Source: Tricholoma matsutake (Eukaryota > Basidiomycota > Agaricomycetes > Agaricales > Tricholomataceae). Taken from it: a DNA stretch of 64,000 nt. Both the position numbers and the translations under genes were made by a program. Shown piece after piece: positions 21,666 to 31,049 of this stretch (the first letter of the stretch is position 1; each line of letters starts with the position of its first letter). Below the pieces are notes generated by a model that saw only the letters and a program-made list of their open reading frames with translations, had not been told where the DNA came from and ran no database searches. Where the stretch lies: the NCBI GenBank assembly GCA_026075535.2, contig AP026538.1, positions 1,178,001 to 1,242,000 on the forward strand, written 5' to 3'.

Positions 21666-21871
21666 CTCCTCCTCACTGTGAATACTCCTCCTCGCATGGA
21701 ATTGTATTATTGTAATCTGAGGGAGTTCCAAAGGTAAGTGAATTGTTTAACATCCAAGGCTTTTGTGAACATGTCGGCGACGTTCTCCTGTGTATTAATG
21801 TATGTGAGACACAAGTCATCAGACTGGACACGTTTGCAAAGGAAGTGGTACTTGATATCCACATGTTTGAC

Positions 21872-22330
21872 TCAGGAGTGAAGGAGGGGGTCCTTGGAAA
21901 GGGTTTTGGTTGCAGTGTTGTCGCATGATATTATGGTAGGAGTAGTTTGGCTATGATGAATAGAGTCCAGTAGGGTTCGCAGCCAAATACACTCTTTTGC
22001 CGTCTCAAACGCTGCTATATATTCTGCCTCACAAGAGGAAGAAGCAACAACCTTCTGTTTGCGTGCAGTCCATGACACAGCACCAGAGCCAAGGGAACAA
22101 ACGTAACCCCCAATGCTGCGACGGGTATCAAGGCAGTTAGCCCAATCAGAATCACTGCAGGTGTGAAGTGTAATAGGGAAATTACCCCCAAGGTGCAGCT
22201 TAAGATCTCTGGTCCCCTTGAGGTAGCCGACAAGCCTGATGGCTGCACCCCAGTGTTCGAAGGAATAGGAGTCAAGGTATTGAGAAAGTTGTTGGATGGC
22301 ATAAGAAATGTCGGGCCGAGTGGAAATCAC
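21872..22330 (-). pseudogene. Copia A RNase H domain
   Basis: Minus-strand frame with the standard copia RNase H signatures: DSDWANCLDTRRSIGGYVCS, then WTARKQKVVASSSCEAEYIA and KECIWLRTLLD. The acidic residues of DSDWA and SCEAEY are kept. It would remove RNA from the RNA-DNA hybrid. RT upstream is frame-shifted away, so it is part of a dead element. Confidence 0.85.
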
Positions 22331-23084
22331 CAGATAAAGTAGGCAGCCAACAAGGGATCAGGAGGGTAGTTAGCAAGCTGTAGTCGAAGTGGATTGTGGA
22401 TTAACACGACAAAATTTACAACCCGGTTTGAGGGGTGCTGATACTGGGTGTGCATCTCTCTGACCAAACTGTTCGATGATTTTGTCAATAAGGGCGGTCT
22501 GGGAAAGTGAGACAGTTTGTGTGATCCTGTCCCAGGATATAGCAATACCCATAATAAATTGTGCAGTACCCAGTTTGCAGATCATCCAAACTTTACGCAT
22601 CTGGGCTTTGAAGTGTTCATTTTCCTCCTTTGAGTCAGCAATGGAGAGGTAGTTGTCAACATAAACGGCTGAAATAATGATGCCAGTATCAGTTTTTCAG
22701 TAATAAATGCATGAAGGCCAGGCATGTAAATTCCCATTCGATCATCTGGGCATTGAGAGTCTGGTTCCAGATGCAGCTGCTTTGTTTCATACTGTACAGG
22801 CCACACTGAAGTTGCCATACCCAGTCTTCCTTCCCAGGCTCTTCAAATCCAATGGGCTGTTGCATGTACTGTACCTCATCCTCAGGTAGTAGGCCATACA
22901 AGAAAGCGGTCTTCACATTGATTTGTTGCGCGTCCCAACCCAGAGAGGCTGCAATGTGTAAAAAGATTCTCCATGATTCCATGCGTGCAGTAGGTGAGGT
23001 GGTTTTAGTGTAGTCCTTGCTGTAAATTTGTTCAAAACCTTTAAAGACAAGATGTACTTTGCATCTAACTGCTTTTCCTTCTTC

Positions 23085-23092
23085 ATCATGCT
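23085..23092. repeat. 8-bp target-site duplication ATCATGCT of the MITE
   Basis: ATCATGCT at 23085-23092 is repeated exactly at 23536-23543, flanking the MITE. Confidence 0.85.
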
Positions 23093-23535
23093 TAGTGTTT
23101 GAAGGTCCAGTCCATGGTTATGTAACAGTCTTTTGGAATTTTGAGATGTAATCTGCTTGTTAAAGCCTTACAACTTATCCTGGCATTTCCAGACTTTTTG
23201 GACACAATGTCAATGTATGATTGAAAAGGTTTGTCATTATGCCTCAGTGGTTTTTACAGAATTAAACATATTAAACATAAAACAATTTTTTCAGTCTATA
23301 CATTTACCGAGGTTTTAAGAAAAATGTATGAACTGGAAAAATTGTTTTATGTTTAATAGGTTTAATTCTGTAGAAATCACTGAGGCATAATGACAAAAAA
23401 ATTTTGGTCCTATCTTGACATTGTGTACAAAAAGTCCTGGAATGCCAGGATAAGTTGTAAGGCTTTAACAAGCAGATTACATCTCAAAATTCCAAAAGAC
23501 TGTTACATAACCATGGACTGGACCTTCAAACACTA
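23093..23535. mobile_element. hAT-like MITE, 443 bp, inside copia RT
   Basis: The two halves are long imperfect inverted repeats; the ends are TAGTGTTTGAAGGTCCAGTC and its complement. The 8-bp duplication ATCATGCT and TAG-type ends are those of hAT superfamily elements. It has no coding capacity, so it needs a transposase supplied in trans. It must be younger than the copia element that it interrupts. Confidence 0.85.
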
Positions 23536-24128
23536 ATCATGCTTAATGTGGAAAATGGGTTTCCCCTTTCAGATGTGTTTCCCAAGAGGAACCTCAGTGT
23601 GAGGGATGAGCTTGTAGACCCCCATTTCTTTCAGTGATTTTAGTTCATTGCGATACCCAGTTTCCCATCTAATTGCATCAGCCAATGCCTTTGCCTCATC
23701 CCATGTTTGGGGTCCATCTTCGAATTGAAGTGATTCTGGATCAAGATCGGTCATTTCTGAGATCAGGGTAAGAAGCTCATGTGCCTGATCGCCAAGATCA
23801 AAGTTCCCAAATGCATGGTGGAGATCATTAGCAATATTATTGCCAGCGGCAAGTTCTTCGGGGTGATCGGTGTGCATTTCAGCCTGTCTAGCTGCTTTCC
23901 ATTCCCAATGAAGCTCCTTCATGCAAACTGCACTCTTCCTGGATTCCTGCACAGCTGTTTCAGTGTGGGTGACAGTAGGTCCACCATGTGGATTGCAATC
24001 AGTTGGCATCGGAACATGAGATGATTGTTGAGGGGGCACAATTATGGGTGGTGTCATATGTATATCCAGGTGAGTTGTGGGAGTAATAGGTTCATCATCA
24101 TCATCATCAGGTGGTGTGATTATCGGAT

Positions 24129-25017
24129 TTATCGGTCCAACTGAGTCCATGTCAGGTGTGTTTGTTGATTCTGATGGTGTATGGCCTTTGTGACTCTCAA
24201 TGAAGCAAACATGATAGGAGCTGTGGACTTTATGGGTGGTATGGTCATAGCATCAGTAAGCTTTGGATTTATGTTCATATCTGATAAGCACACATTCAAT
24301 TGATCATTCGAACATTTTTGGGTTATCTTTTTTAGGGATAAGGACAAATGCCTGACAACCTATTTTGTGCATGTATGAATAATCCAGTTTGCATTCATAC
24401 CATAATTCCCAGGGTGTAATTCCATGTAATGACCACGTGGTGGTTTTTGCCTGTAGGTGGATGGCCATTAGATAGAGTTCGTCCCAGAGATATGTAGGTA
24501 GCCATGCATATATACACATTGTATGTGCCTTCGCCATGAGGGTTCTGTGCATACATTCAACATGTCCAATGTGTGCAGATGTATGTGGGGCAGTAAACCG
24601 TTGTTCAGTACCTCAAGATTTGAGCCATGTCTCCATTTGATGTGATTTGAGTTCCCCATTGTCAGTAATGTAAGTTCTGACCTTGAGGCCTGTCTCAGCT
24701 TCACGAGCTAGCTCCCATGCATTGAGCTCAGGAAATGAGTCATCCTTATTTCTCAAAGGTATGGACCAAGGAAATGAGGTGTAGTCATCAATGATATCCA
24801 TGATATATTCATTTCCGGCATGCAATCTAACAGCATGTGGGCCTGATAAATCTACCCATACTTTCCCCAGTTTCCTCATTGCCTTGTGCCCATCCTCTTG
24901 CTCATGCTTCTTTGGTACTGGTGTTCTCGTCTGTTTTCCAAGGATGCATGCATCACATTTTGGTGGTCTCAAGATAGAGGAGACAGACGCACCTGTGAGT
25001 GTTCCCTTTTTGGCCAT
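24129..25017 (-). pseudogene. Copia A integrase
   Basis: The frame at 24613-25017 contains CDACILGKQTRTPV, the end of the HHCC zinc-binding region, then VWVDLSGPHAV (first Asp) and TYITDNGELKS (second Asp). Downstream pieces at 24468-24704 and 24304-24552 continue in other frames (AHTMCIYAWLPTYLWDELY). Frameshifts separate the catalytic parts. Confidence 0.85.
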
Positions 25018-25197
25018 AGCCCATAGGGATTGATAATTTGCATGGCCAAGGTAACAATGCCAGGTTACGAGAGAAGGTGTACCGTGGACAGTAAGAGCAT
25101 GATCAGCGGTAGCTGAATGTAGGGTGAGTGTGTAGAGTTTCTTTGTGGGGAGTAGGGGGCCGCATGCAATGAAAGCTCCTGTGGATTTGTCTGTTAT

Positions 25198-25977
25198 CTA
25201 GCAGGATGAGGAGTCGAAATGGGTGATGGCATTTGAGTCTTCAGTGAGGGAACTGACAGAGATGAGCCAGACACTTGTGTTCAGGATATACAGTGTGTTA
25301 CATAAGATAATTGATGTGCCATGTGCCACACATATTTTGATGTCACTGATGCCAATCATGGGAATTGAAGATCCACTAATGCCTTTCACTGAACAGGGTG
25401 TAGTTGGGTAGAGGGATAGGAAGTCTGAATGGTCTGGGGAAATGTGAACTGAGGTGCCTGAGTCTACGATAAAGGGGAAATCATCAATAGACATCTTGGT
25501 ACATGTCGTCTGGTTTAGGGACATGACTGTGAGTGCAGTCTCAGCAGTTGGGATGGTGTGGGTATTCCAATCGACAGATGTAACAGGCTCCTCCTCCACT
25601 ACCATCCAGCCTTTGTATTCAATTTCCTTGATAGACACATTAGGTAGGGGATCATGTGTGATGCCAGCAAATTCAGGCGACGGAGAAGGACATGGGAGGT
25701 CAGGATCAATTAGTATGGTGAATGCACATCCATTAACATCCTTCATAGTGACAGGCACTTTCGATGTATCACCACCCAACTGTTTCTTCTCCAGCATAAG
25801 CCTTTGAGCTGCTTTGGACTCCTCAATAGTCTTTCCAGCCATGCCACCACCTGGCTTGATGCAAAACTCAGTAGTATGTCCAGTCTTCTTGCAAGTCGGG
25901 TTGCCACAAAGAAGGGGGGTGTGCATTTTGGGAACCTTAGCATGGGCCATGAGCGCTATTGATGATTTAGTCTCCAT
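25198..25977 (-). pseudogene. Copia A gag C-terminus and protease
   Basis: An open frame of 259 codons. The zinc knuckle-like motif is CGNPTCKKTGHTTEFC (C-x4-C-x4-H-x4-C). The aspartic protease start is FIVDSGTSVHISPDHSDF, with the catalytic DSG intact. The frame then stops shortly before the integrase. The spacing CX4C in the knuckle is also seen in the related copia at 30.9 kb. Confidence 0.85.
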
Positions 25978-26019
25978 ATGCTGGTCATTCTCGATCAGAG
26001 TCTGTTCATTTTCTAAAAA

Positions 26020-26672
26020 TCAATGGATTTCATGGGAAGTGTATGGGGATTTAGAATTTGTGATATCCCAGGAGATAATGGAGCGGGCATGGGGGAAATG
26101 ATCACTGAGGGAATTCAAAAGTATTATAGAGCACATAAGATTGGCTGTAATGTCACCCATAGTGAATGCGTGTAACACGAGGGCGCAAATGCGCTCTGCC
26201 ATCGTGGGGAGTGGAGTTTCCCTCGTGCACTGAATGGCAAGGGCTTGTTGTAACAGCTGCACTTGGTGAACAGGTCCCTCTTTCAAATGTTGATCCTGGA
26301 GTGCCTTCCAGTTGGCGTTGGGTCCCTTGTGTCATGTCAAGAAAGGGGCATTCCCCAGTGGCGATGCTGGATGCCAAGAAAGCAAAGGCTACACAAGTGT
26401 TAGCAGCCCAATTAGCAGCAGCATGCACTTCAGTGTCAGGTGGAGGTGAGGTGTCCCCAGACATATTCATAGAGGCCATTGAGAGAAAGTGCAATGGTGA
26501 CATCCTCGCACCATTCTTTGTAGTTAGATTTGAGTTTGTCAAGTTTGACCCCAGAGTACTGGATAGAGATCCTGATGAGGGGAACAGAGACAGTGGTGTC
26601 AGAGGCAGTAGTCATTTTCTTCTGGTGGTTAGGATGTGGTGTAGTGATGGGATGGAATTGTAAAAGCAACAA
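26020..26672 (-). pseudogene. Copia A gag N-terminus
   Basis: The frame starting at 26672 has LDKLKSNYKEWCEDVTIALS, matching the gag of the plus-strand copia at 30171 (LNKLKSNYKEWCEEITIALA). It passes by frameshift into 26153-26542 and 26020-26286. Gag builds the intracellular particle. The likely Met is the MTTASDTTVS one, 19 codons into the frame. Confidence 0.8.
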
Positions 26673-26815
26673 AGAGATTAGATGTGCACCGGGATGGCTA
26701 CCGCAGGGGGAATAAGTCCATGATCCGAGGCAAGATTGTGATCAAAATTGGGTCACACGTCGAGTGGGTAGGAGTTTCTCTATCGCTGATTCAATGACAG
26801 AAAAGGCCCATAACC

Positions 26816-27236
26816 TATAGAGAATCAATCCTAGTGTAAACAAGATTAAACTCAGTCCTTGTATTAGAGACTCGATTCAGTTATACTGTACCTAGTGTAA
26901 ACAAGATTAAACTCAGTCCTTGTATTAGAGACTCGATTCGGTTATACTGTACCTAGTGTAAACAAGATTAAACTAAGGTACTGTTAGCAAGACATAATAA
27001 TGTCAAGCCTGAGATCATACTCACCTCAGTCCTTGTATTAGAGACTGAGGTGGTAGACTGTCTGTCTACTGATATATATACATTGAGACAGACAAAGAGG
27101 AGAGATAAGAAAGGTAACCTAAGTGTGTTTGTTGCACACATAACAAAGGGGTGCGCTAAAAATAGTGCACACATCAATCAGGGCAGCTGACTCTTCCACA
27201 TTGGGTAATGCACCATTCATGGTGTGTCTCTCAACA
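26816..27236 (-). repeat. Copia A 5' LTR, 421 bp
   Basis: It contains two tandem copies of the 61-bp unit (starting CCTAGTGTAAACAAG), where the other LTR has one; 421 minus 360 is exactly 61. The right edge is followed by CACCA, the target duplication. Confidence 0.9.
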
Positions 27237-27241
27237 CACCA

Positions 27242-27370
27242 TCCCATCAACCTAGTCTTCCATATATTGTATCCTCCTCAGCAAACAGGTGTCAACCAAA
27301 GTTGTTCATACAGCCGAACTGGAAAGTTATTGAAGAAGGAAGAACAATGCCAAGGGGTCTTATGTACTCT
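27242..27370 (+). pseudogene. CxC5-like protein, continued part
   Basis: After removal of copia A the reading resumes with LYPPQQTGVNQSC and RTGKLLKKEEQ, which is the family's continuation of the part at 20927-21300. It is cut again at 27371 by the LTR of the plus-strand copia. The remaining part of the gene is not found in the window. Confidence 0.65.
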
Positions 27371-27723
27371 TGTTGAGAATGCTCATTATCACACCATGAG
27401 CATACACAATCATGCATTTGATGTGTGTACTATTTATAGCCTATCCCTTTGATGTGTCGTTTTGTAAGCCCCTTTGTGCCATTTATTCCTTTCATTCTTT
27501 GTGTAGCTGGCCTCACATATATATAGAGGAGACAGTCAACTGTTCACCTCAGTCACTTATACAGAGACTGAGGTGAGCATGTTTGTTATTACTCGATTAT
27601 GAATCATTACTTACTGTACCTATAGTTAAACTCTGATTATGCTAGGTACAGTACTTGTATTACCAGAGTCACTTATACAGAGACTGAGTTAAACTCTGAT
27701 TATGCTAGGATTGAATTTCTATA
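27371..27723 (+). repeat. Copia B 5' LTR, 353 bp
   Basis: It starts TGTTGAGAATG and ends TTTCTATA, the same ends as copia A, followed at once by the primer site GGTTATGGGCC (27724-27734). It holds internal repeats of GAGTCACTTATACAGAGACTG and of TTAAACTCTGATTATGCTAG, analogous to the copia A tandem unit. The matching 3' LTR is not found in the window. Confidence 0.85.
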
Positions 27724-27958
27724 GGTTATGGGCCAATCTCGTTGTTAGAAACAATGATAGAAAACTTCCTAGCCACTCAACGATATATGTCATCTGGTGC
27801 CTCTTCTTTTTTTTTTTTTGATTGATCATCTCGATCACTCTTGCTGTCCTGGATCACAGACTTTACTTTGTGCACATCCTGATAATTCTGGCGAGTGTGC
27901 CCCTTTGTCGCTGCTACACATCTCCTTGCCACTCCACATTAGCCTGTCATGGTTGAGC

Positions 27959-27966
27959 CAACTATG
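27959..27966. repeat. 8-bp target-site duplication CAACTATG of TIR element 1
   Basis: CAACTATG at 27959-27966 recurs at 30166-30173. The right copy includes the ATG of copia B gag. Confidence 0.8.
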
Positions 27967-28229
27967 CAGTACTTTACAGTCCCCCACCTGTCCTAGTGGA
28001 CTCCGACCAGACTGACTGGAGTCCACTGGAGTCCGAGTGGAGTCTGAGTGGAGTCCGAGTGGAGTCCAATTGAACTACACTAAGTCATGTAGAGTTCAAT
28101 TGCCCATTGGAGTCCAACTGGAGTCCAAGTGGAATGCATTTCAACCAAATGATAAGTCAATTAGATATGAGCTCAAAGGACTTCGGAGTTGGTGAATTTT
28201 ATAAAGTACCCACAAAATAAATTTGTGTA

Positions 28230-28305
28230 CTGCAGGAATTGAACTCAAGACCTCACCATAAGGAATCACATGACAAACCAAACAAGTGTGCTCAACCAGG
28301 AGATT
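28230..28305 (-). ncRNA. tRNA-like module, type L, element 1
   Basis: The B-box-like word AGTTCAATTCC (complement of 28235-28245) is intact, but the A-box region (CTGGTTGAGCAC) lacks about eight bases that are present in the type L modules of elements 2 and 3. It resembles a pol III internal promoter of a SINE head; a functional tRNA is unlikely because the T stem does not pair fully. Confidence 0.45.
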
Positions 28306-28407
28306 TATTAGGGTTCAATATAAGGTTTACTTATGACTCAACTTTTCATATTCTTCGAGGAGGCATTTTTCAAACAATTAAGATCAAAAAATTTTAATTA
28401 GCCACAT

Positions 28408-28648
28408 CCCTCGTGTAGGACACAAGGGAGTGGGTATAATATAATAATAAACAAAAAAAAACCCCTCTCGCATCTTGTGAGAGGGGGGGGATTATTACTA
28501 TGTACATAAAAAACTAAACCCCTCGCGTTTGGTGTGAGGGGGGGATTCGTAAGTACTACAATATATATACCCCTCACATTCGGTGCGAGGGGGGAGCAGA
28601 GATAAATTAAAAATAATAAAGACCTCCCCACACAAAATGCAGGGGAGG
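28408..28648. repeat. Five hairpins at about 53-bp spacing
   Basis: Stems of CCCCTC/GAGGGG type begin near 28408, 28462, 28519, 28570 and 28623, separated by AT-rich linkers. Loops differ (for example GCATCTTGT, GCGTTTGGTG, ACATTCGGTG), whereas the stems are kept, with paired changes between copies. Confidence 0.7.
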
Positions 28649-28733
28649 GGGGGTTGGGGGATGCGGTCTGGGGTGGGTGTCATCGCCCACCCCTCCTCGC
28701 ACGTGTCTGTCGCCATAGCAAGCCGCACCCATC

Positions 28734-29170
28734 ATCCACCCTACGAGCAGAGGCTCATAGGCGTGGGGATGGGTGCCGTGATCGTCATAACCCTGGTGTA
28801 CCTGCCATCCACCCGACGAGCAGGTGCTCATCGGCGTGGGGTGGGTGTGTTGTCAGTTTTGTGGGTCTCCTAGTTCGGAGGGGTTGGGGGGAATGGTCAG
28901 TGATGTGGCATGCAAGGGAGGGGGTAGGTGGGTGCTTACCAGGTGGGTATCCTGCTCCGCAGGTCTCCCGGTACCCCTCTGCCATCTCCTATCCTTTATC
29001 GACACCCTCACATCCCATTTGGATGGGGAGGAGGGGGCTGGCATGGGTGTTGTTGGGTCTGGGTCATTCTGGGTCCTGGTGCTGGTAGGCGGTGTCGTCA
29101 TTGTCATTGTCGACTGCACACACTCACGATCCACCCTACGAGCAGGGGCTCATAGGCATGGGGTGGGTGT
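28734..29170 (+). repeat. Palindromic motif, three copies in element 1
   Basis: Copies at 28734-28774, 28805-28847 and 29129-29170 have the form CCACCCTACGAGCAG, then GGCTCATAGG, then a GGGGTGGGTG tail. The core approaches TATGAGCAGCTGCTCATA. The asymmetric tail gives each copy a direction. Confidence 0.8.
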
Positions 29171-29633
29171 GTTGGCTCGTTTGTGGGTGGTGGTGTCGTT
29201 ACTAGTAGATTATAACCTAGAAAACTCAAAAAACGAGTTAGTTAGTTGATAAAAACAAAAACCAAACAAAAAAAACTTATGTAGGGCCCAAACGATGCGA
29301 TCTGCGTCATTTGGGCCTGTGTTGGCTCGTTTGTGGGTGGGGGTGTCATTACTAGTAGATTATAACCTAGAAAACTAAAAAAACGAGTTAGTTAGTTTAT
29401 AAAAACAAAAACCAAATGAAAAAAACTTATGTAGGGCCCAAACAACATGATCTGCATTGTTTGGGCCCATGTTGGCTCGTTTGCAAGTGGTGGCGTCATT
29501 GCCAGTAGATTATAACCTAGAAAACTAAAAAAAACAGGTTAGTTAGTTTATAAAAACAAAAAGCAAACAAAAAAAAAACTTATGTAGGGCCCAAACGATG
29601 TGATCTGCATCGTTTGGGCCTGCATTCCATCCA
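29171..29633 (-). repeat. 150-bp tandem triplication carrying an intron-like segment
   Basis: Unit starts at 29171, 29321 and 29471 with GTTGGCTCGTTTG. Each unit holds a GGGCCCAAA...TTTGGGCC inverted repeat and, on the minus strand, a segment with a degenerate donor (ATAAGT), CAACTAACTAAC and TTTTCTAG. Elements 2 (33053-33120, plus) and 4 (44865-44925, minus) hold single copies with a good GTAAGT donor. Confidence 0.75.
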
Positions 29634-29860
29634 TTTGGCTCGTTTGCGGGTGGTGGTGATGGCGGATTGGGCGTGGGAGTGGTGGCAGTGGGTGTCCATG
29701 CAGTGGTGGTGGTGGTAGAGAGAGGAGGGAAGGAGGCGGCATCGACGGTGGTGGTGGTGGTGGTGAGTGATGAGCTGGCACATTTGATGATGCGGCAATA
29801 TGCTTTGTCATACACAGCCACACCACGGTACCTAATGCAAGTAGATGATGCCTCACACAA

Positions 29861-29950
29861 GGTACTGTGGTGTAATGGTTATATTGTGCATCATGATTGA
29901 TTACATAAGCAACCTACAGAGATCTGGGTTCAATTCCTTTTCTTACACAC
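29861..29950 (+). ncRNA. tRNA-like module, type R, element 1
   Basis: The A box TGGTGTAATGG (29868-29878) and B box GGTTCAATTCC (29937-29947) both fit the pol III consensus exactly (R as A in the B box), at a spacing of about 58 bases. It is directed toward the right TIR. Confidence 0.6.
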
Positions 29951-30170
29951 TTTTTCAGCGGAATCTGACTGGACTCCACTCGGAATCTGACTGGACTCCA
30001 CTGGACCAGTCCGAGTGGAATCCGGTGTTTGAGTGGATTCCACTTGGAGTCCAGTTGGACTGGACTGGGACTGGACTGGCAACTTTGCAGGCAGTTGGCT
30101 GGTGAACAGTCCTGGTGGACTCCAGTCAGAGTCCGATGGGAAAGGTGGGGGAGTGTAAAGACCTCCAACT

Positions 30171-30518
30171 ATGGCTTCTGATCCTACTGCCCCATCCATC
30201 CCACTCATCAAATTATCTATCCAGTATGTCAGCGAGAAGCTCAATAAACTCAAATCTAACTACAAAGAATGGTGTGAAGAAATCACCATCGCTCTCGCAC
30301 TCAATGGTCTCTATGACTATGTCACTGGTGATATCACTCAACCACCCTCGTCTGATTACCATGCCCTCACAAATTGGAAAGCCAACTCCCGTTTAGCCTA
30401 TGCCTTTCTAGCATCCAGTGTTGCTCCCTCTGAGTGTCTGTTTATTGATATGTCAAAGGGTCCTAATATTAACTGGAAGGCCCTCCAGGATCGACATCAG
30501 AAAGAAGGCCCAGTTTGA
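30171..30518 (+). pseudogene. Copia B gag
   Basis: A 115-codon frame starts directly inside the target duplication of element 1 (ATG 30171-30173) and contains LNKLKSNYKEWCEEITIALA. The reading continues in other frames to the knuckle CMNPVCKKSGHTIEYC at about 30880-30925. It was presumably separated from its leader and promoter by the TIR element, and it also carries frameshifts. Confidence 0.8.
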
Positions 30519-31049
30519 CAAGTGCAACTATTACAGCAGGCCCTATCCATTCAGTGCACAACGGACACTCCCCTCCCCAAGACCGCTGAAAAAATCTGCA
30601 CTCTTATTGAGCATGCTTTTGCCATGGGGGACATTAAAGCCGACCTCCTTTGCTGTATTGCATTGCTTAGTTCCCTCAGCTAAAATTTCCCCCACACATG
30701 ATCCATTATTTCTCGTGACATTGCTGCCTTCACTGATTCTTCGCCTTACACATCCAAAGATATACACATGTTTCTCAAAAATGAGCAGTCTCTTCTCGAG
30801 AATGACCACCATAATAATTCCTCGATTGTGCTCTCTGCCCACTCCAAGCCGTCAAGGCCTCCAAGTTCATATCTTTGCATGAACCCCGTATGTAAGAAGT
30901 CTGGGCATACCATTGAGTATTGCATCAAACCTTGCGGCGGCATGGTGGGCAGGTCTGTTAAGGAGTCAGTTGCAGCCTGACGGGCAGCACTGGATAAAGG
31001 AAAGAAGAACAGTACCCCATCTCAATCAAGCTCCAGGGTTCCTATCACT

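Larger units (their letters stand above)
22331..24150 (-). pseudogene. Copia A reverse transcriptase, split by a MITE
   Basis: Pieces at 22689-22982 (DAQQINVKTAFLYGLLPEDE) and 22370-22600 (AQFIMGIAISWDRITQTV) lie on one side of the MITE and the N-terminal part (23569-24150, TPPDDDDDEPITPTTHLDIH and the MGVYKLIP region) on the other. The MITE at 23093-23535 interrupts the region between them. Other frameshifts are also present. The YVDD box was not recovered in an open frame. Confidence 0.75.
21306..27236 (-). mobile_element. Copia retrotransposon A, complete but degraded, with nested MITE
   Basis: The element runs leftwards. The 5' LTR is at 26816-27236, followed by a primer site complementary to the anticodon arm of initiator tRNA-Met (26805-26815), then gag, protease, integrase, RT and RNase H in Ty1/copia order, a GAGGAGGAG polypurine tract (complement of 21666-21674) and the 3' LTR at 21306-21665. 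Flanks are CACCA on both sides. The LTR ends are TGTTGAG and CTCTATA, thus TG...TA rather than TG...CA. Stops, frameshifts and a 443-bp MITE at 23093-23535 make it defective. Confidence 0.9.
27967..30165. mobile_element. TIR element 1 with outward tRNA-like modules, 2199 bp
   Basis: The ends are CAGTACTTTACAGTCCCCC on the left and, read inward from the right, GAGGTCTTTACACTCCCCC. Next to each end lies an array of GGAGTCC/GGACTCC words, and internal to that a tRNA-like module on the strand that transcribes outward (28230-28305 minus; 29861-29950 plus). The interior is GC-rich with five hairpins (28408-28648), three copies of a palindromic motif and a 150-bp tandem triplication. No transposase gene is visible. 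An 8-bp duplication and short TIRs suggest mobilisation by a hAT or KDZ transposase; a paired-SINE origin is the alternative. Confidence 0.75.

Noticed and set aside
28408..28648. CRISPR-like array
   Set aside because: Regular spacing only; the repeats are not identical, spacers are AT-rich linkers and the genome is fungal.
28583..29249. Many long overlapping frames in the GC-rich interior of element 1
   Set aside because: All frames are open because of composition; the peptides repeat the palindromic motif in different frames, so coding is not supported.
29543..29900. His/Pro/Thr-rich frames near 29.6-29.8 kb
   Set aside because: They are translations of a GGTGGT-type simple repeat.
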